The notes under the pieces are model-generated. The model saw nothing but the letters and a program-made list of their open reading frames with translations, searched no databases and had not been told where the DNA came from. Below are positions 19,421 through 29,197 of a DNA stretch of 29,197 nucleotides, in pieces. The first letter of the stretch is position 1; every line of letters starts with the position of its first letter. Both the position numbers and the translations under genes were made by a program. This DNA comes from Herpomyces periplanetae (taxonomy: Eukaryota > Ascomycota > Laboulbeniomycetes > Herpomycetales > Herpomycetaceae), in NCBI GenBank assembly GCA_009733715.1, contig WMKJ01000136.1, forward strand, positions 1-29,197, written 5' to 3'.

Positions 19421-22400
19421 AAAGAAGGATAGTTGAAGGAGGCTTTAAACGGAAAGTTAAGGTAAATATTTATACAAGAAAGCTTGTAATTTATTCTTAT
19501 GGAAAATGTATATTTGAAGGATGGGCGGTGGATAATGGTAAATGTATAATTTATTTGAGAAAGCAATTAAAGGAAAAGAATTAAGGATGTATATAATGAC
19601 GTCATGGTAAGAAAGCTGAATTTGTAGGGCTGACGGGGGGATGGGGAAGGAAGTTCTAGAATGAAATGGGACGGAGAGAAAATAAGACGAAAGGGGAAGG
19701 AGGTGTAGACGATAAGGCTGACGTGAAGAGTGTGGGACGGGCGGGTGAAAGTATGGATATAAGAGGGTAGATGAAGGGTGATTAAACAAGTGTGTAGGGA
19801 GGAATTGATTATAAGATAGGCCGAGTAAGGAAAGGCGTAAGCATGGGGACTGGTGGTTTTGCAAAGCATGTTTATTTGTGGGAGGGTAAGGTAGTTATAA
19901 GGTCGGTGGTATATGCTGTTTAGCCATGGCAAATTGATGAGAGGTGTAACAAAGGGTAGGCAGTAGGGAAGTGAATAATGAAGGTATTGGATGGCAGACA
20001 AGTGGAGTAATGTGGAGGGGAGAGAGGAGAGAGGTTGAGTGTGTTAGCACGCGTGGTCACTTGGCGGGTAATGCTTTAATCTGCTTCATTTATGCAGTGG
20101 TACATGTGAATTAAGGGAGACTGGTTGGACGGTTAAGCGAGGCAGCAGGGAATACGGGTGTGGTGTAAGGGATGAGAAGTAGTTGAAGAGTTTAGGCAGT
20201 ATCATTTAGTTTTTTTGAGCATGAGATTATCAAATGGGGGAGGAAAATTTGGTGTGTAATTAGGAAAAATTAAAATAGAGGGGGGGTGAGAAATAAAGAA
20301 AAAGAAGAAGGGGTACACTGATTAACGTTTGTGGTAGAAGTATTGTGTTAGTATGAGCGGTAGCGGTAGTGAAGAGTAGTATTGATCAAATATGATGTAG
20401 TGTGGTATGTGAATAATGGGATTGTGAGGTGGTATGAGGTGTTTAAAGATGAGTGTGATGAATAGACTGTGGCTGAGGGAAATGATTAAGTTTAGTGAAA
20501 ATAGTGGATATATAATACGGTGTTACAAGGGAAAGCGGAGGCAAAAAATACGGAGGGGGATGTGAAAATTGCAGTGGAGAGTTGGTACGCTTGGAGGGAA
20601 AATTTATGCGGGAAAATGTTGCTCAATATGATTTCTTAAGACATTAGTGTAGGCAATAGGATGGGTTTAACAGTGAAGTCGCATAGTGAGGGACACTAAA
20701 GTGGGAAAACCGACGGAATAATGAATGATATGACGAAATGAAGCTTAATATACGAGGAATAGGTAGGGTTTAGGGAAGTATACGGGAGAGAGGATAGTTA
20801 ACAGATATAAGTGAAAGCGTGAACACGTTACGGGAATATTTAGTTGGATGAAGGCTTACTTGCTTGGTGATTAGGTACGTTGGTTGGTTGATTGAATAAT
20901 AAAAAAGGGAGAGTAACACATGAATCGATATCCCAGGGCGCGTATAAATGAAAACTTGATGTTACAAGACGCAGTTACTCGTGAACAAGGGAAAGAATTT
21001 ACGAGTACAGAGCACGTGATTTTAAGAAAAAAATTGCCTAATTAGGTAATTCGGGTTGATAGATTTGCAGAACAGAGCAACGCAGGATGGGAGAGAGTGG
21101 GTGTGGGATTGGGAGTAGGAATGGGAATAAATGGTGTAGGAATATATAATATGGATGAGGGAGTAACGGCAGAAGTTTGGGGATAAGAGTAAGAGAGTTC
21201 ATCCCAGACTGGCTTGCTTCTAAGGCTAAATTTGATTATGGTAATTTAGTAAATAGAATAAAAAGTAAAGATGAAATAGAGGCGTTAAGAGTGAAATATA
21301 TAAATCAGACACTATTGAGGTATATGCGGGTATAACATAATTAAAAGAGAATAAAACAGTGACATTAGGGTGGTGGAAAGGTTGATAGATGGGGAGTATA
21401 GACGAATTATTGAGTTAACATATTCATTGATCATCATAATCAAAAAGTGTGTATATAAAAGTTCACACAGTGGGAATTTAGGAGGTTCATTAATAAGGTA
21501 GAAGAAGAGTAACTATGTGTGTAGCGTTGTTAGGCGTGGAAAAGATTGGTTAGACAGGAAGCGGGGAGAAAGAGGGATTAAGCATACGTATGAGAGAATG
21601 GGAGTGGATGTGGGAGGAAGAGCGGTAAACGAGACGGTTTGCTTGATCAGCGACGTAGTAATGATTAAAGAAAGAGAGGTATATTAATGCGACGGATTAG
21701 CCGCTCATTGATAGAATTTGGGAAAGTTTAGTAAGGGAAAAGTGAGAAGAACAAATTAACGTGGAAGGGAATGGATAGACAAAACGGGAAAAGTGAGGAA
21801 ATCATTGCATAAAATAATCTTGTAAGGCAACGAAACTTAGTCTGATACTTAGTGATAGTTAACGCTAATGCGCTTTGATAATGCTTTGGGGAAGGTTTAC
21901 AGTTGCCACGTATATATTCTGTGTACTTGCAGGCATGCATACGGTGGTCAATTATACTCAGGGTGGAATTATTTCGTAAGTAATGAATGGTACGTAGGTA
22001 GACAGACGGATGGACGGACGCGCGCACGCCCTTACTTACAGCTCACCTTACCCGAGCCGTAATAGAGTTAAATGGGGGCAATGTTAGTGTTGACCAACGT
22101 TAACAGTTGGTCCTGATTAGAGTTTAGCAGTGATGTTTCCCATGAAAGTCACCTGCATTTTGTGAAACATGATCAATAGAATCTAAGTTTTGGCAAGTAA
22201 AGCTTGCTGTATACACGTTTGTATTGAGTGATTATAAGCGTTTCCCTTTACGTGCACAGTGGCAGCATTGGGTGTTGCAGACGATGCGAATCACAAAGTT
22301 TGTTCGGTTGGGGGTGGGTCAGGGTTCTTGGGATGTCTTATAAGGATGGATGGATAGATTGGTATAGGGGACGTTCAAGGTACATGATAAGTTGAATGGA

Positions 22401-23310
22401 GAGGAAAAGACAAAGGGTAAGTTTGAGGTGGGGAGGGGAAAAGAAATGATAGTGTAGTAGATAGGTTAACGTTTGTGTAAGGCGATCGTAATCGTAGAAA
22501 TGTTTACGAGTTTATACACAGGGTTTAATATACAAGAAACGGAGTCGTATCAGGATTAGAGGTAGGCATGAATGTATGCAGAGGCTTGGTTAACAAGTTG
22601 AAATTATACGGAGTGGGTTTAGTGTAGGAAGAGGACGGATGAAATAGCGAAGCCCGGTGTCCGAAGGGTGAGATAAAAGGCGATAATAAAAAAATATCCG
22701 TTGGTCGGAGCATTTGTGGGTCGAGTAAACGTACACGAGTTGAGAGGTGTTGTGTTGTATTGATAGATTAGGAGGAGAGGATGTGCTCCGTTGATATGTC
22801 AGAATGTCAAACTGGTAAAGAGTACTCGTCAGATATTTGGCAAATACTGAAACGACAGTGCATGCGAATGTACGGAGTATAGGTAGGTAGTTTTGGATTG
22901 CGCTATTTGGGCGTGTCTTGCGTTTGCGTAACCCTAACCAATACATCAAGTTAATCTTTTCAAATCAAACATGGCATTTCAAACTTATTGCGATATGTTA
23001 GTTGATTTAAGAGTGCGCGAGTGAGCGTGCATGATACCACTGTAATGAACAAGTATTCAAATTAGTTGTATTATTATAATGTCATTCTATTAAGGTTCCG
23101 TGTACCCTTAACATTAATCATTTGTATACTTTGGTCCGCTAGTAACATGGTGTCATCCTAGACATGACGACAGTAATATATCCCCTAATCGAGAGTAAGG
23201 ATGGACGATAGATTTACTAGAGGACAAGTATTTGCTTATCATGAGAAGGTTTTGCCCTGGAGGGAAGAAGATATCAGAAAGAGGAGAGGGGAATGAGGAA
23301 GAGAAGGAGT
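19421..23310. other. Long non-coding region, C-poor on the plus strand to about 22930
   Basis: About 3.9 kb without a supported gene. From 19421 to about 22930 the plus strand is G/A/T-rich with very little C; 20401-20460, for example, has 24 G and no C. Minus-strand open frames here (up to 144 codons) are Leu/Ser/Pro/Tyr strings explained by composition. From about 22930 to 23250 the sequence is mixed and the skew flips. I see no tRNA, rRNA or mobile element. It may hold the cdc4 3' untranslated region and a regulatory or non-coding transcript. Confidence 0.55.
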
Positions 23311-23426
23311 GGGAATGGTGGGAGTGGTGGGAGTGGTGGGAATGGTGGGAGCAATGGGAGCAGTGGGAGCAGTGGGAGCAATGGGAGCAATGGAAGCAAT
23401 GGGAGCAATGGGAACAATGGGAATAG
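23311..23426 (+). repeat. 9-bp G-rich minisatellite, 12 full copies
   Basis: Tandem units of nine bases, GGGAGYRRT (variants GGGAGTGGT, GGGAATGGT, GGGAGCAAT, GGGAGCAGT), run from 23311 to 23418, with a partial thirteenth unit GGGAATAG to 23426. Variants cluster: GGT-ending units on the left, AAT/AGT on the right, as expected from stepwise duplication. Almost every unit starts with GGG, so G-quadruplex formation on the plus strand is possible. Frames through it give simple Gly/Ser/Asn or Ser-His-Cys strings on either strand, with no sign of a real gene. Confidence 0.92.
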
Positions 23427-23559
23427 AAGACTGGTGGAAGCGCTGGTGATGGTGATAGTAGTGATGGTGGGGTGGGTTGGGCATGACCCGCCGGGATAGT
23501 CCCCGTAACCGTGGTCATGTTAATGCTCATGCTCGTGCTTGTCCCGTGCCGGCGCCCGT

Positions 23560-24025
23560 CTCCTCCCTATCAATGGCGCCCGCTCTCTGCGGGCAATTAC
23601 TAACACGTCTTATCACATGATCCTTCCTTCGTCACACTTCGCGTGGAAAATTGTTTAAATTGGCTCTTCCTCCTCGTTTTTCTCTTCTCGTACACTTTTC
23701 TTCCCTTCTTCCTTTTATTCTTTCTTTTATCCCTTTTCATCGACATTCTTTTTGTCCATCCATTTTCGCTCTTCAAGTATATCTTCTTGCACTTAATTCT
23801 CCAGTCATGGCTGCCACTACAGCCAGCTTTGACTGTCCCATTTTCTCATACTCCCTTTCCTTGTAATTCTCACAGTATTTCTAAGTCAATTCATTATTTT
23901 CTTACCTCCTCTCCCAGTACTATTATCATAGCTTTCATATTCATCCTCTTCACGCTTTATACAGTCACCCTACCTTCAAATCATCTTTAATTATCCTTTT
24001 ATTCAACCTACTTCCTCACGAAATC
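23560..24025 (+). promoter_or_regulatory. Pyrimidine-rich leader of the gene at 24026, with one short upstream ORF
   Basis: Strongly C/T-rich plus strand. An upstream ORF of 19 codons starts with ATG GCT at 23807 and ends with TAA at 23864-23866; there is no further ATG before 24026. If this is transcribed leader, the upstream ORF could reduce or regulate translation. Confidence 0.45.
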
Positions 24026-26272
24026 ATGTCATCTGCAGCCGTTTTAGGCGCCTTTCATCCCTCTAAGCAACAAACATCACAAACTGCTATCCATACCAAT
24101 TATCCGTATCCTGCTCCTTCTAATTCCATCTCTTACTCAAGTATACCACCTGAATTCGCTACCGCCTCGACCTCCAACCGAAATCTTACCTCTTACTCAT
24201 CTAATCCTTTTGCGCTTAATTTTACCTTTCCCACGGTGACGGAATTTCCACATTCTACTCACTCTTCCGTTCAACATGCCGATCTGTATTATCCCGTTGT
24301 GCCACCTCCCATGAGTCAGACTTTCTCTTCCTCCCCTTCATCCTCCTCGTCTGCATCTGTCACTAATACCATTTCCACCTCTTCCCCTACACCTTTTCCA
24401 CCCTCATCCACGCCTGCATCCACTTCCACATCCGCACCCGCACCCGCACCACAACCTACTCTTGCCTCTACCCGTTCCCTTCTTCCAACTACATGCTCAC
24501 TTATCAAACCCAACATTTCTCTCACCTCCATCAATCCCCATCTACCTTTCCCTCAACATCCCTCCCGTCCTCCTCATTCTCATATCCATCCATTACCTTC
24601 TCACCCTCTCCCCCGCCAGCAAGCCCATCCTCCCACTCCTGGTCATGCTCATCTCCCTTACAACCACCACGGACCCTCCTTACCCATGGTGAACTTTTCA
24701 CGTGCTATTTGGTCTCCTGATAATACATTTTCCAACACGTCATCCATGAGTTCCTTGGCCACCATTAATGCTAAACCAAGTTTTACTAACACAAATATTT
24801 CTGTACCCATTTCTTCGTCTCCGTGTACGTCTATCTCTACTTGTGTTACTTCTTCCGCTTCCACCTTTACCTCTCCCTCCGCTGCTGCCATCTCTACTGC
24901 TTCAAGTGCTATTGCCACAAACACCTCCCATTCTCCATCTACTTCAACTTGTCCTGCCGTCAGCAGTAGCAGTATTAGCAACCTTAACTATCGAGTTTTT
25001 AGCTCGCCTTCCATGGCTTACTCAAGTCTTAAGCGAGATGGCTCAACTTCCTCACGTGGCACTTTTGCTTCGACCCAGTCTAAACTCTCCTATGTTGCCT
25101 TGCTAAGAAAGCAAAGAGCTACTGTATGGTGTGATTGTGCTCAAGTTCAGGATTCCCAACTTCTCGTTCAACATCGCACCACCCAAGACCATCGTTCAAC
25201 TCGTCAAATCACCGGTTCTCATAGTCATCCTCGATTATCGGCATCCATTCCATTGGATAAATCTACCATTAAATCACCCGTTTCTCCTTCTACCTCTTCT
25301 TCCTCGACCGTTTCAACTTCAATATCCCTTAGCGTTACCAACGCCGTTCGAAGTAAAATTCGGACCCACAGACCTCGACCTGTCGCTTACGTTGGTAAAA
25401 ATATCGCTGGTACCGGCGTGCCTATGCGTTTAAGTGCCAGTGAAGTAGACGATGATCTTGATCAAAGTGATGATGATGCCACCGCCACCGCTACCGCTAA
25501 CAATGATTCTCTTGCTAACCAAGGTTATCATCCTTTATCTCTCAATCGTCGGTCCGGCTCGTTTGCTAGTGCTAGACGCGCTATAAGTTCCTCTTACGCC
25601 TATCTTGCTCCGTCTACTTCTCAATCTATTTCGTTAGCTCGTGAAAACGATAGTGTATGTAGCAGTCCAGGTGTATTAGTTTCTTCATCTTCATCTTCCT
25701 CATCCTCCTGCGAGCGGCCCTCATCCTCTCGGAGTTTATCAAAGCCTCCCCCACCTCCCCATCAGCCTAATTATTACCAATGCAAAACTCTTGAACAGAC
25801 GAATCTTCCTACCTGCCGGAGGATACTTAATTCTCAGTCCAGCTCCCTTAGCATGTCTGACTTACGAGATTCCCTGCCAAGTCATGGATATTCTAATCCT
25901 GTTTCGAGTGAAAACTCCCCCCCTCGGAGTGCCTCTGTTTATTCTCCCCATTCTACCACGGCTACTCAATCGGTTAAGTGCTCTGCTACTACTACCCAGC
26001 GTGTCGATTCTGCGGAGGCTTTGGTATCATTATCCTCAAGTTCTTCATCTGGTTCGATAAATCAGAAACCTCCGGCTTACCCTACTTCTCATTCATCATC
26101 CAACCTTGCGTCCACCGCTCCCATTAATTCCGATCCCCATTGTCATCTTAATCGTCCTGGTGGCTTTGAAAATGGTGATGATAATTCTGCTGATGATGAT
26201 GAAAATCCTAATTTGTTTGTCGGCTCAGGTGTTCGACTATTTGTTGCCAATCCCGATTTGAGTGAAGATTAA
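24026..26272 (+). CDS. Conserved uncharacterised fungal protein (RLFVANPDLSD family), 748 aa, single exon
   Basis: Function unknown. The first 330 residues are Ser/Thr/Pro/Ala-rich and disordered. Three blocks look conserved. Around 352-372 is KLSYVALLRKQRATVWCDCAQ, followed by QDSQLLVQHR. Around 440-475 are RSKIRTHRPRP and GTGVPMRLSASEVDDD. The extreme C-terminus is GVRLFVANPDLSED. From memory these match a family of hypothetical proteins in filamentous ascomycetes, which end in RLFVANPDLSD and carry a GAGVPMRLSASEV motif; I know no gene name or function for it. The rest is low-complexity, including a ten-serine run near residue 555 and an acidic stretch just before the C-terminal motif. Start is the first ATG after the pyrimidine-rich leader. 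No membrane segment or enzyme motif is visible. Confidence 0.85.
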   Translation: MSSAAVLGAFHPSKQQTSQTAIHTNYPYPAPSNSISYSSIPPEFATASTSNRNLTSYSSNPFALNFTFPTVTEFPHSTHSSVQHADLYYPVVPPPMSQTFSSSPSSSSSASVTNTISTSSPTPFPPSSTPASTSTSAPAPAPQPTLASTRSLLPTTCSLIKPNISLTSINPHLPFPQHPSRPPHSHIHPLPSHPLPRQQAHPPTPGHAHLPYNHHGPSLPMVNFSRAIWSPDNTFSNTSSMSSLATINAKPSFTNTNISVPISSSPCTSISTCVTSSASTFTSPSAAAISTASSAIATNTSHSPSTSTCPAVSSSSISNLNYRVFSSPSMAYSSLKRDGSTSSRGTFASTQSKLSYVALLRKQRATVWCDCAQVQDSQLLVQHRTTQDHRSTRQITGSHSHPRLSASIPLDKSTIKSPVSPSTSSSSTVSTSISLSVTNAVRSKIRTHRPRPVAYVGKNIAGTGVPMRLSASEVDDDLDQSDDDATATATANNDSLANQGYHPLSLNRRSGSFASARRAISSSYAYLAPSTSQSISLARENDSVCSSPGVLVSSSSSSSSSCERPSSSRSLSKPPPPPHQPNYYQCKTLEQTNLPTCRRILNSQSSSLSMSDLRDSLPSHGYSNPVSSENSPPRSASVYSPHSTTATQSVKCSATTTQRVDSAEALVSLSSSSSSGSINQKPPAYPTSHSSSNLASTAPINSDPHCHLNRPGGFENGDDNSADDDENPNLFVGSGVRLFVANPDLSED
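25681..25709 (+). repeat. TCA/TCT/TCC serine-codon repeat
   Basis: Tandem serine codons encode SSSSSSSSSS within the uncharacterised 748-aa protein. The mixed codons suggest an old, interrupted tract, not a fresh expansion. Confidence 0.6.
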
Positions 26273-27759
26273 CCTGAATTTCTCTCCATCCATTTCCCCT
26301 TTAAAATTACGACCCAAGATCCCCGGCCCATGATCCCGACCTTTGACCCTTAATTCGATAACGCGCCCTCACACCGGTACCATCGTCCCGCCTGCCTGCA
26401 TCCAATTTAGCCAACCAGATCAAATTTGTGCCGTACCGTAGTGATATACGTATTATTGATTATTTTTGCCTCAGTTAGATGCATGTTTATCCACGACACT
26501 TTGACAACCTGCCCGTGCGAATGCGTGTCCACCATTTTTGTCATTGCCATCCCGAGTCTACCTGTCTTACCTGATACCTACCCATTCACTTCGTCCTCCA
26601 TCCTGGACGTCGAGCCTTAAAATCCCTTGTATTTATCCCCACATCCCCACATCCCCTTGTACTCTTCCTCTGAATGACCTGACCTTATGTCTATACTTGA
26701 TCTTGTACCTGCCCCTGCTCCTACTCCAGTAAAACCATTTGTTGAACCTGTCGTTTTTCGCTATCTTCCCTCAACCTCCATCATTTTATATATTCCCCTT
26801 ACTACACGTAGTTATTATCTATTCCATGCTGCTAGCCCACCCCTAGCGACAGTGTTACGCTCTTTGTACTCCTTTTGAGCAACTTACCTTTCTCTCGACC
26901 CTTGCCTATCCCCCTTCCTCTATCCAATTACAATTTGTCATATTCAAGCCATCTCTCCATCACTTTTCATTCGTGGAAATCGAGTAAATTCATACAAGCC
27001 TTGACCAATCTACCCAGTTTTCCAATATTTCATTCTTCGTTCCTGTAAATGTTTTCGGCATTCCTCCCAACCCCGGCCCGAGCCACCCCTCCCCCACAGC
27101 CTCCCGATCCACTTCGGTATTCCCATTTTCCTCCTCCCTTCCGCCAAGCTCGAATGCCCCTTCCCGGCTCCCCGTTCCCAGTCACGTGTCTCCAGCCGTA
27201 ATGTTGTTCCGTGCCGAGTCGTGATTTTTTTCGTTCGCGAATTGAAAAAAAAAGTTTTTTATGCATTTAAGCGCGTCAAGATTCTTCTCTTTCGGCAAAT
27301 TTTCATCTTTATATTGCCTTATCCTCCTTTCTGCTCTTTAACATCACCTAAGTTGTCTATTATGTTTACTTCATTTATTCTTCGTGTTGGTAGCGTTACC
27401 TTTCCCCTTCAACTCCAATTTTAATCACAATTTTACTCGTTGTTCCCTTTTTTCTTCGTGATACCCGTTACAATTCCCCCTCTCATCACCCTCACAGTCG
27501 CCTTTATCTTTAGGTTCCTATTACTTTATTGGAATTGTCCATTCAATCATCTTTACGTCGCCTCCCTCCCTGAATTCTCATTTCGCACTTCTAATCGTCA
27601 GTTGGTCTCATTCAATTCTTCATTCATTCATTGTTAAAATTCCATTACTATAACCTTTAATTCTGCCCAATCTCTCTGCTCTATTCTAATTTCACCCTTC
27701 CCTTTTTCTAACCCTTTCACCAAGCTATTTCTTTTTCCCTCCAATTTTGCGCCGTCATC
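26273..27759 (+). promoter_or_regulatory. Intergenic region and pyrimidine-rich leader of the gene at 27760
   Basis: Holds the 3' side of the 24026 gene, then C/T-rich sequence from about 26880 up to the ATG at 27760. A duplicated CCCACATCC motif sits near 26640. Short upstream frames (ATG near 27261 and 27361) end before the main ATG. A poly-A run (about 27244-27252) next to poly-T interrupts the C/T bias. No other gene is supported. Confidence 0.45.
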
Positions 27760-29197
27760 ATGGACTTATCCTCCTTAAAGGCTTTGAATGGCCGACATAA
27801 CACCACGATTTCCAATCTAATGGGCACCCAATCTCGATCCCCACCCCACAATAGTCAAATCGATTTTCTTACCATGGATAAAAATAATTTTTTGCATGCT
27901 AATCGTTTATCTCCCCTGAATACAATCGAATTATCTTTCCCTAATCATGATCATTCTATGCATGACACTACGCTTCCCACCGATAACAGTACAACAAGAA
28001 CCTCTCCCGTGCCTGTTCAAAATTTCCTGGCCCAAAAGTCTCCAATCTGCGTTAAGCAAGCTCTTACTCCTCCCAATAAAAGTTTCAATTCACGTAACGA
28101 ACCATCACACTGCTTGGCTTCATTGAACGATAACTCTGCTATTACACCATTCCTATCATCTCCTATCCCTCCTGTCCGTTCATCAATCATCTCTAATGCT
28201 GCTCTCCCCTTTGACCATGTCAAGTTCCACGAAATTTCCAACCCGCGTATTACTACTACTACTTCCATCACTAACAACCCTCTTTCAACAACCCATCCTA
28301 CCTCTTCTACATCAAATTCTTATTCCCCCTCTCCCTTCCCGCTGACGGCAACATGTAACAAGCGAGATGACACCCTGTCTCCCACCAGGTCAAATTTACC
28401 TAATTCTTGCAACATTCAAAGCTCACCTATACTTTCTCTGGCCAAAAGGTTTCCCAGTCAATTGGATGCCAACTCGCAAAATTTAGACGTCGATATCAGT
28501 TCCCCTGATGTACTAACGTCTATGGCTGATCGGCCACCTGCCACCACTGATAACTCGGAAAAACAAAACTTATCCAATTTTCAGGTTGATGGCGAACAAA
28601 CGCCAACCGGTTACAGTTGTTTTAAAATTGATCAACTAACCGGATCCCCATTCAAGAAACAACCCAATTCAGACCCTCAATCACTCGCCATTAAAAATTT
28701 ATCCCTTACTCAACTCTTTACAATTTCACAACAGATTGACACACCTCCCCCTACTCACGGTAGATCTGCCAGTCCTCCTTCTCCCCTACTAAATGGTTTT
28801 CCTAGCCCAGTGGCCCAGACCTGCCGTCGTCCAATTGAACTACTATCTGACCCAATTTTTGCCTCGTTTTCACCCAAGCAAAAATCTTTAAATGACAGTA
28901 ATGCACAAAATCCTTCAATAAAAAGCTCTCCCGAGAAAAATGGTGCGTCAAGATCTTCTCAAGTTCGTACCCTCACCGAGCTTGAGCATACCAGTACTTC
29001 CAAGTCAATTTTGTCTAATGGCTTATTTACAGTTCTAGAGACCCCTTATGCCTCGTCTTTACCGTTGGAACGGTTTAAAACTACCTCTGTTTCTCGCGTC
29101 TTGCGATATTGCACACCATCAATATCTAGTACGGGAAAATTAGATCACCAGATCACCAATGGTACAAATCCCCCTTCTGCATTAAATTTGGGGTATC
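27760..29197 (+). CDS. Ser/Thr-Pro-rich protein of unknown function, N-terminal 479 codons, cut by the window edge
   Basis: An open frame starts at ATG 27760 (MDLSSLKALNGRHNTTISNL) and continues without a stop to the right edge, so the gene is 3' partial. It follows a C/T-rich leader like the other genes here. The visible part is disordered and rich in Ser, Thr, Pro and Asn, with many SP/TP sites (SPTRS, LTPPNKS, TGSPFKK, SASPPSP, SFSPKQK, KSSPEK) that could be cyclin-dependent kinase or MAP kinase targets. Slightly more ordered-looking stretches are AIKNLSLTQLFTIS and SNGLFTVLETPYASS. A catalytic domain may lie beyond the edge; long SP/TP-rich N-termini precede kinase domains in several fungal cell-cycle kinases, but nothing here proves that. 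I do not recognise the family. Confidence 0.75.
   Translation, partial: MDLSSLKALNGRHNTTISNLMGTQSRSPPHNSQIDFLTMDKNNFLHANRLSPLNTIELSFPNHDHSMHDTTLPTDNSTTRTSPVPVQNFLAQKSPICVKQALTPPNKSFNSRNEPSHCLASLNDNSAITPFLSSPIPPVRSSIISNAALPFDHVKFHEISNPRITTTTSITNNPLSTTHPTSSTSNSYSPSPFPLTATCNKRDDTLSPTRSNLPNSCNIQSSPILSLAKRFPSQLDANSQNLDVDISSPDVLTSMADRPPATTDNSEKQNLSNFQVDGEQTPTGYSCFKIDQLTGSPFKKQPNSDPQSLAIKNLSLTQLFTISQQIDTPPPTHGRSASPPSPLLNGFPSPVAQTCRRPIELLSDPIFASFSPKQKSLNDSNAQNPSIKSSPEKNGASRSSQVRTLTELEHTSTSKSILSNGLFTVLETPYASSLPLERFKTTSVSRVLRYCTPSISSTGKLDHQITNGTNPPSALNLGY

Noticed and set aside
19457-20001. Two overlapping minus-strand open frames of 135 and 144 codons
   Set aside because: They are Leu/Ser/Pro/Tyr/His strings in the C-poor tract, as composition alone predicts; two long frames overlap each other and neither resembles a family.
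22926-22942. GTAACCCTAACC, like an interstitial telomere repeat
   Set aside because: Only about one and a half units; too short to distinguish from chance.
23153-23530. Ser-His-Cys repeat protein on the minus strand across the minisatellite
   Set aside because: The repeat is produced by the 9-bp DNA repeat; frames on both strands are open for the same reason and the flanks are not gene-like.

Overview
The window looks like nuclear DNA of a fungus, most likely an ascomycete. Three things point there. Coding regions are broken by short introns (60 to 150 nt) with GTAAGT, GTATGT or GTACGT donors and CTAAC-type branch points. The WD40 domain of the F-box protein carries the insertion typical of fungal Cdc4. 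One protein ends in RLFVANPDLSED, a C-terminus I remember from an uncharacterised filamentous-ascomycete family. I cannot place the species from sequence alone. I see no rRNA, tRNA, CRISPR array or recognisable transposon.

Layout, left to right. 1-753: non-coding, with a possible fragment of another minus-strand gene at the very edge. 754-6459 (-): a two-exon gene for a giant Ser/Thr/Pro-rich disordered protein of 1851 aa. 6460-8808: its pyrimidine-rich leader (on the coding strand) and then mixed spacer. 8809-9042 (+): a doubtful small ORF. 8984-11956 (-): an eight-exon gene for a Hop1-type meiotic HORMA protein of 772 aa (HORMA, acidic linker, PHD finger, winged helix), with a 23-nt microexon. 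11957-15745: AT-rich spacer turning into a pyrimidine-rich leader. 15746-19420 (+): a three-exon Cdc4/Pop1/Fbxw7 orthologue of 1156 aa (D domain, F-box, eight WD40 repeats). 19421-23300: a long non-coding tract, unusually poor in C on the plus strand as far as about 22930. 23311-23426: a 9-bp G-rich minisatellite. 24026-26272 (+): the conserved uncharacterised protein of 748 aa. 27760 to the right edge (+): the first 479 codons of an unidentified Ser/Thr-Pro-rich protein.

Functional links. Two genes have clear roles: Hop1 builds the meiotic chromosome axis, and Cdc4 is the substrate receptor of an SCF ubiquitin ligase that destroys phosphorylated cell-cycle regulators. They share a broad cell-cycle theme, but nothing here shows co-regulation and they are 3.8 kb apart. 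The other three large genes encode mostly disordered, Ser/Thr-rich proteins. A recurring feature is a long pyrimidine-rich stretch on the coding strand ahead of each large gene except hop1, with G/C skew flipping sharply between blocks.

Main uncertainties: intron borders were assigned by eye from frame, splice motifs and protein family match; transcript ends are unknown; no database search was possible.
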